From positions 1 through 25,813 of the forward strand of contig JNDT01001460.1 in assembly GCA_000697055.1 (NCBI GenBank): a stretch of 25,813 nucleotides of DNA, given 5' to 3'. The position numbers and the translations under genes are program-made. The stretch is from Saksenaea vasiformis B4078 (lineage: Eukaryota; Mucoromycota; Mucoromycetes; Mucorales; Saksenaeaceae). This document shows positions 21,020-25,813 of this stretch, one piece after another (position 1 is the stretch's first letter; the number at the start of each line of letters is the position of its first letter). Under the pieces are notes generated by a model that worked only from the letters and a program-made list of their open reading frames with translations, was not told the DNA's origin and did no database searches.

Positions 21020-22208
21020 TCTATGAAAAGCTGTATCAACGTTTGCTGCACAGCTACGTAAGCATAAATTTCGAACCTACACGGTTTGTTGACGAATTGT
21101 AGTTGGTGCTCAGTCAGAATGTCAAGGGTCTTCGCTTATTTACAAGCAAGCAAAAGATGAAAAAGAGAAGGTAAGCAAAGATTAAGCGTCTCAATCACTT
21201 TTATATCTCTTGACTGGACATATGGTTACTTTATTTCTAAGGAGTCGCAATCATTGTATTATCGTTACCCATGCATGCACGCACCCTTCCCCTTTCTGAC
21301 AAGCCGAAAACAAGATATCATGTCTTATTCCTGTGCTGTGAAAGTTAAAAGGGGAATGTTGATGTATTTTATTGAGGGCTTTAAATACAATAAAATGCGA
21401 ACATGAGATTTATAAAAAGATCTCTCTTATGGATGCAAGGCAGTAAAGCTAATTTTGGCCTTCCCAATCGTAAGTGGAATACGCACTGGTGACCGAACCC
21501 CGCTACTAAAAAAAAGGAACAAAATGCACAAGAGGAAGGCTTCCACCCGCAGTACCTTTGTTCTTCCAGCCATTCCAATAGAGATCACGTTGAAGACAAT
21601 ATGGTAAATAATCAGCGCAAATCCTACAAAAGGAGATAAGTATACGGTGGCAAAACGATGAGTAAGGGGTAACCATGCTAATGTAGATTGGACTTGCACT
21701 GGCTGCGAGACACCCCGCCAAAAACAAAAAAAGGAAAAGAAGTGCAACTCGAATGTAGAAAATGCTCTTTCACTATTAGCAGAATTAATGTTCATTACAG
21801 AGAGCATGCTGTCAAGACAAACTTGTAATTGTAGATGAGAAAATTGAGCACTGATTTGCACAGCAATGCACGGATATGAAAAACAATAGATTAACGGGCT
21901 ATAAAAACTTTACAGCTGTCAATTTATGCTAATGTCTTGCGTTGAGCAGCGATAATGGAACAAAAGAATACGTACTATTATATCAGCAAATTACATCCAG
22001 CTTCGACAACATCAAGGTTCAAACGCTCGTCGTAGAGCTTGCATTGATGAAATGGCGTGCAAGTCTGCATCAGCGATTTTGACGATATCATCTGAGACTC
22101 AAAGTTTGATGGACTTCTTGTCGTCTATAAGAAAAAGAAAGAAAGATGATATATGGAAACGATAGCGAATTACATATATGCTTGAGCTAAAAATATTTTC
22201 CATTCCCT
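21020..22208. other. Spacer upstream of the Ras GEF
   Basis: The left part must contain the Ras GEF promoter; no clear TATA box was identified. A minus-strand open frame at 21427-21861 is listed separately with low confidence. The rest, including 21870-22200, shows nothing I can assign. Confidence 0.45.
21427..21861 (-). CDS. Doubtful small membrane-protein frame, 144 codons
   Basis: An uninterrupted minus-strand frame of 144 codons has two hydrophobic stretches (around YLSPFVGFALIIYHIVF and FLLCILFLFF). I recognise no family. The strand is T-rich here, and T-rich DNA gives hydrophobic frames by chance; all three minus frames are partly open over 21500-21730. An internal GTACTG...TTTTTTTTAG pair could even be an intron. 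Treat as a hypothetical only. Confidence 0.18.
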   Translation of the reverse strand: MQISAQFSHLQLQVCLDSMLSVMNINSANSERAFSTFELHFFSFFCFWRGVSQPVQVQSTLAWLPLTHRFATVYLSPFVGFALIIYHIVFNVISIGMAGRTKVLRVEAFLLCILFLFFSSGVRSPVRIPLTIGKAKISFTALHP

Positions 22209-22315
22209 ACCACTGTAGGAGGTATCTTCCTATGCAGTGCGGTATACGGAACAGAAGTTACGGTCGCATGACACCAATTAATGAAACAGTGTCATGGAAC
22301 ATGGAAGATAACTTC
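22209..22315. other. Two adjacent hairpins, one nested
   Basis: Hairpin 1 spans 22209-22243: ACC.ACTG.TAGGA pairs with TCCTA.CAGT.GGT with small bulges. Hairpin 2 spans 22254-22315: outer arms GAAGTTA/TAACTTC and inner arms CATGACAC/GTGTCATG are each perfect and correctly nested. No gene explains this stretch. It could be a structured RNA, a 3' or 5' UTR structure or a foldback relic. It is visible in sequence only; transcription is unknown. Confidence 0.4.
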
Positions 22316-22906
22316 CCTGGATGATCTTAGTGCAAAGTTATGTTTTTGAGGGCGTTTCGGGTAGCCTTTCTCCTTAAAGAATACCTTGCGGACGAGAAGA
22401 GTCTTAATGACGGGAAGAACTGACAACTGTTAATAGAGTCCCATGGCGGCTGGTTTGATTTCATTGGTGAAGAGGAAACCTCTCCTTTCCGCCCTGAAAG
22501 TTACGTACATTTTCTTTTTTTCTTTTTCCGAGTAAAAGTGGTGCAGCCCCATCCTTCGACACCTCCTGCCCTGCGTGAAAGAAATGATATTACGAGTAGA
22601 TGTTATGATAAAGCGGCCTATATTCCGTGATTGCACAAAACATCTGAACTCTGCTTCTAGAACGTATTATTCATATTCACTTTTCCTTAATGCAGTATTT
22701 CCACTATAGCGAATGATAGAAAACTTGGAGAAGTGAATCGTATAAATAAATTGGAGCAGAAGCGCTCTTGTGTTTTTATGGAAGTCCACTGTCTGTTCTT
22801 AAGACATTTCGGAGTGAGAGACTGATCCTTTTACAGCAATGTAATAATTATTAGACAGAACATACCTGACAATAAACGGGATCTCATGATTAACTCTACC
22901 CGCTTC
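22316..22906. other. Spacer without recognised gene
   Basis: No coding sequence is supported. The minus-strand frame at 22430-22636 has no domain and crosses a T-rich microsatellite-like tract near 22510-22530. Nothing else was noted. Confidence 0.45.
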
Positions 22907-23252
22907 TCAGCGTGCTTTCCAGCTCATTTTGCCTCTCCTGTCTGAGATAAATTCGCAGACAGATTCCATAGTCGGTGTTTCAGTGTCTCCACCATCATCT
23001 TTGGCTTTAGGCTTGTCAATGGGAGATTTATCTTCAATAGGCATCGCGCTTTCGTAGTTGTCGAGATCTGCGCACTTCCTTTGAGGCAGAAGGGAGGTCA
23101 TTCCGTCCTGAATATAGGGCAATGACTTACTAGATGACTAATTTCTCATGTAGATGTCGGTTGACCTTTTCGAACTGCGTGAACATGGCATCACAAATTG
23201 CAGCTTTTTCATTCAATTTCTCCTCTTCTTGAGCGCATTCATCCTCTGGCAT
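22907..23252 (-). CDS. Possible small two-exon gene, acidic protein
   Basis: A minus-strand ATG at 23252 opens 40 codons that are Glu/Lys-rich and helix-prone (DECAQEEEKLNEKAA). A second open frame from 23107 to the stop at 22907 is hydrophilic (IEDKSPIDKPKAKDDGGDTE). A splice with acceptor TATATTCAG at 23108 joins them in phase from donors GTCATC (exon end 23139, 31-bp intron) or GTCAAC (about 62-bp intron, closer to the local norm). The predicted product is roughly 95-105 aa, soluble, perhaps coiled-coil at the N-terminus. I do not recognise the family. Codon-like composition supports coding; the weak donors are against it. Confidence 0.35.
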
Positions 23253-24180
23253 GACAATTCAAATTTGGTTCCCAGCCACCACATACATTGTAAGGTTTTG
23301 TAGCCAAATGCAGCCTATAGTCAGAGCTGTACATGTAGGCATCCCTAGAGTCATAAGGTAACAGTGTCTCTCATTTCGATTAAGATATGCACCTTGCACT
23401 GCCTTCGTGGCTGTCTAATCTTTTGCATTACAATGTTGTAAAGAGTTATGTACGAAGTATGACGAACAAAAGCTTAGAAACTCTGCGACTTGTCAACATT
23501 GCGGCTCAGTTGTGCCCACTACAAAAGATAGGAAAGCTGGCATTCTATATTTTCGCCATTGTATGAGGAGAATGTACGAGAAATAGCGAGTCATACTAGA
23601 TAAACTGCAACTGTCATTTCCTTTCACGATTTTCCTTCAGTTTGGTGATTATATGCATACTTAAGTAATGTTGTCATATGATACAATGCGAAGAAATCCA
23701 TTCCCAACACCAAGCCAGTAACCAACAACGACATTTGATCAGCCCAAAACTCTCCCGATGATTTATCTGTATCGATAATTTCGCTCAGCATCTCCGCCAC
23801 TATTTCAAGCTTTGAAAACCTAGAAATACTGGATTTGGATTTAACATCTGCGTCAGATAAATACTATGGTACGTCCAAGCCGAAGTGTATTTTGCGCTGG
23901 AAAGTGATGCGTCTTTGCAGTGAGAAGTGGTTTATTTTGCGTCAATCCAAGGAATAGTTTGCACCTGGATAGCCCCATTTTTGCATTAAAGTGCTTCAGT
24001 GATGGTTTTCCAGTATCATTTCGGAAGCAGTAAAAATGAACATTGAAACAAGAAATAGCTTTTGCATTGAGGTACTTCAGCGATGGATTCCCAGTATCCC
24101 CATCGGAAAGCAGTAAAAATGTTTTAAGATAAGAACAGGTTCCACCCAAAATAATTCATACTTAAGGGAACGCAGGAATT
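23253..24180. other. Spacer with an 81-bp tandem duplication
   Basis: No recognised gene. The notable content is a diverged 81-bp direct tandem at about 23981-24120. A 98-codon minus-strand frame (24149-23853) covers it and reads the repeat twice in the same frame. Confidence 0.5.
23981..24120 (-). repeat. Diverged two-copy 81-bp tandem (27 codons)
   Basis: TTGCATTAAAGTGCTTCAGT at 23981 recurs as TTGCATTGAGGTACTTCAGC at 24062, and the following 40 bases also match to GCAGTAAAAATG. The period is 81 bp, a multiple of three. On the minus strand the open frame gives DTGNPSLKYLNAK and DTGKPSLKHFNAK. The differences and the shared frame are compatible with a coding repeat, but the protein (98 codons) is unrecognised and may be chance. 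Confidence 0.6.
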
Positions 24181-24758
24181 TCCTTTTTTTTTTTCTTTGG
24201 CTTGTTCTCTTTAGCATCCCCGGTAAGGATGTGTCAATCTATATACATACACAATTATTCATATCTTTTTGTCTATCGTTTAGCCTGCATGAACCTCTAT
24301 CTCGAACCGTCCTGGCTGTGGTGTAGCCCCTTGTTCACCACCAGGTAAGCAAGTATTGTCGCACGCTGCGTTATCCAACTTCCACAACCGAACCTTGCCG
24401 GACGTTTGCATCGCTTCAAATCCTCTGCACGGCGTAACTTCTCAACACTGGCCTCCGCCGCCAGAATAATCTCCATGCCAGCCCCACCGGACTAGGTGCG
24501 GGCTTGGCCCAGGCCTGTAGGCCTGCTTACGTTCGGGATAAGTAAACTGACATCAAAGTATCTTCCATTTACTAACCGTGAACGATTTTTTATGTTGCTC
24601 CAATAAATTATGCGTCCATCTGGGGACCAAGTTGATGTAAGTAAACATATGAGTTTGTTGCCAATTCATTAACTAATGACCGCATATTCAATTCTTAGCG
24701 CAAACTCGGTTCTTCATGGACGCATAGTTTATTTAGAGTAGCGTAAAAAGTTGATTTA
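24181..24758 (-). repeat. Dispersed hairpin-headed, A-tailed repeat, copy D
   Basis: Full-length minus-strand copy. The poly-A tail appears on + as a T-run at 24184-24194. The head foldback arms lie near 24593-24638 and 24697-24741, both carrying a TATGCGTCCAT-type block. Shared blocks with copy B are long and gap-poor, such as AAGCGATGCAAACGTCCGGC (on -) and GAAGTTGGAT. The homologous small hairpin is at 24511-24524 (AGGCC, loop TGTA, GGCCT). It is the least decayed copy by eye. No protein frame is shared with the other copies, and no target-site duplication is evident. Confidence 0.75.
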
Positions 24759-25030
24759 TATTATTATTCTTTCATAACCAAACAAAGAAGAGTCTCAAAG
24801 GATTTCCTGTCTGTCAAGTAACCATATAAACAACCGAAATCCACACTGCTGCCGATTATAAGCGAACAGAACAAAGTCGAGTGATACATCGCATAAGCTA
24901 ACGGGCCGCAGATCGAGGGAAATTGTATAAGCAGAGCAACAGTAAGGTGGAGATCTAAAAAAAATTCTGAGCGTTGTAACAATGAGCTTCGTAGATGATT
25001 CAATGTTCCATGTTGGCTAAGTCATAGACA
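24759..25030. other. Spacer ending in a truncated, diverged unit of the terminal tandem
   Basis: From about 24985 to 25030 the sequence (CGTAGATGATTCAATGTTCC) resembles the 25229-25280 part of the following 403-bp unit (CGTAGATAACTCAACCTTCC). It then enters the unit start directly, so an older truncated unit may precede the array. The minus-strand frame 25003-24764 shows a distant LRSSLL...LHL likeness to the frame in the next units. Confidence 0.4.
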
Positions 25031-25813
25031 TCCGATCAAGCAGACATCTTGCTCTTGTCTTCTTGAAACCTGTCCCTCGGGTATTTGTACCAATATCATT
25101 AGCCATAACGAATCAGAAACGGAAGAAGATCACCTACAATATTCTGCCATACCGGGTAATTCTTCCGACTGACTTGCCAAAGTGGCGAAAGATGTAGCAG
25201 ACGCTTCGTCTGGTCATCCAACGCTGAATCCCGTAGATAACTCAACCTTCCATGCCGGCTGTTGACATAAAAGGACACCTTGGTAAAACAATCGACAGAT
25301 AACTGTACATGAAGAACAAGAACAAGATATATCGTCTGCTGTTGGTATTGTATGGACAACACACAGTTGTAGTACATATACCCAGATGTATCTACGTTCA
25401 TCTGTCGGACAACCATGTCCTGAATTTAGGACATCCGATCAAGCAGACACCTTGCTCTTGTCTTCTTGAAACCTGTCCCTCGGGTATTTGTACCAATATC
25501 ATTAGCCATAACGAATCAGAAACGGAAGAAGATCACCTACAATATTCTGCCATACCGGGTAATTCTTCCGACTGACTTGCCAAAGTGGCGAAAGATGTAG
25601 CAGACGCTTCGTCTGGTCATCCAACGCTGAATCCCGTAGATAACTCAACCTTCCATGCCGGCTGTTGACATAAAAGGACACCTTGGTAAAACAATCGACA
25701 GATAACTGTACATGAAGAACAAGAACAAGATATATCGTCTGCTGTTGGTATTGTATGGACAACACACAGTTGTAGTACATATACCCAGATGTATCTACGT
25801 TCATCTGTCGGAC
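25031..25813. repeat. 403-bp tandem repeat, nearly identical, cut by window end
   Basis: Unit 1 is 25031-25433 and unit 2 starts at 25434 and runs off the window after 380 of 403 bases. I saw one difference (ATCTTGC against ACCTTGC, near 25047/25450); otherwise the copies agree over the whole overlap. Each unit carries on the minus strand a frame of about 100 codons containing LRDSALDDQTKRLLHLSPLW, with no family I recognise. Because the copies are almost identical, openness in both is not independent evidence of coding. Near-identity means recent duplication, active homogenisation, or an assembly artefact at a contig end. A subtelomeric array is possible, but no telomere repeat is visible. 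Confidence 0.85.

Overview
The window looks like nuclear DNA of a filamentous fungus, most likely an early-diverging one (Mucoromycota-like). The reasons are very short spliceosomal introns (46-97 bp, mostly about 50), AT-rich gene-poor spacers, and a gene set of Ras GTPase, Cdc25-type Ras exchange factor, division-2 chitin synthase and fungal flavin monooxygenase. The phylum is an inference from gene style, not a measurement.

Layout: 1-3.6 kb is non-coding, with a repeat-head fragment, one full copy of a dispersed repeat and a degenerate 38-bp minisatellite. A four-exon Ras gene lies on + at 3655-4430. A 3-kb spacer follows, holding a second repeat copy and possible decayed coding sequence. 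Three large genes then run on the minus strand: a class V/VII-type chitin synthase (7367-11516, at least three exons), a flavin-dependent monooxygenase (13673-15472, four exons) and an SH3-RasGEF_N-RasGEF protein (17296-21019, seven exons). Repeat copies also sit at 12.5-13.1 kb (minus) and 24.2-24.76 kb (minus). The right end is a nearly identical 403-bp tandem repeat that runs off the window.

How the genes may work together: the GEF is of the type that loads GTP onto Ras, and the Ras gene 13 kb away has an intact P-loop, switch regions and CAAX box. Both could act at the plasma membrane in polarised growth, where chitin synthases also work. This functional link is inferred from families only.

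The most unusual observations are two. First, the chitin synthase has a long intact frame and keeps DADT and EDR, but its QRRRW motif reads LQVRN and its CLPGCF-type motif is also lost, so it looks like a maintained pseudoenzyme or a neofunctionalised synthase. Second, a roughly 560-bp dispersed repeat has a foldback head, an A-rich tail, and an internal hairpin whose stem changes in a compensatory way between all four copies. Exon joins were worked out by hand from GT/AG sites, reading phase and family similarity.
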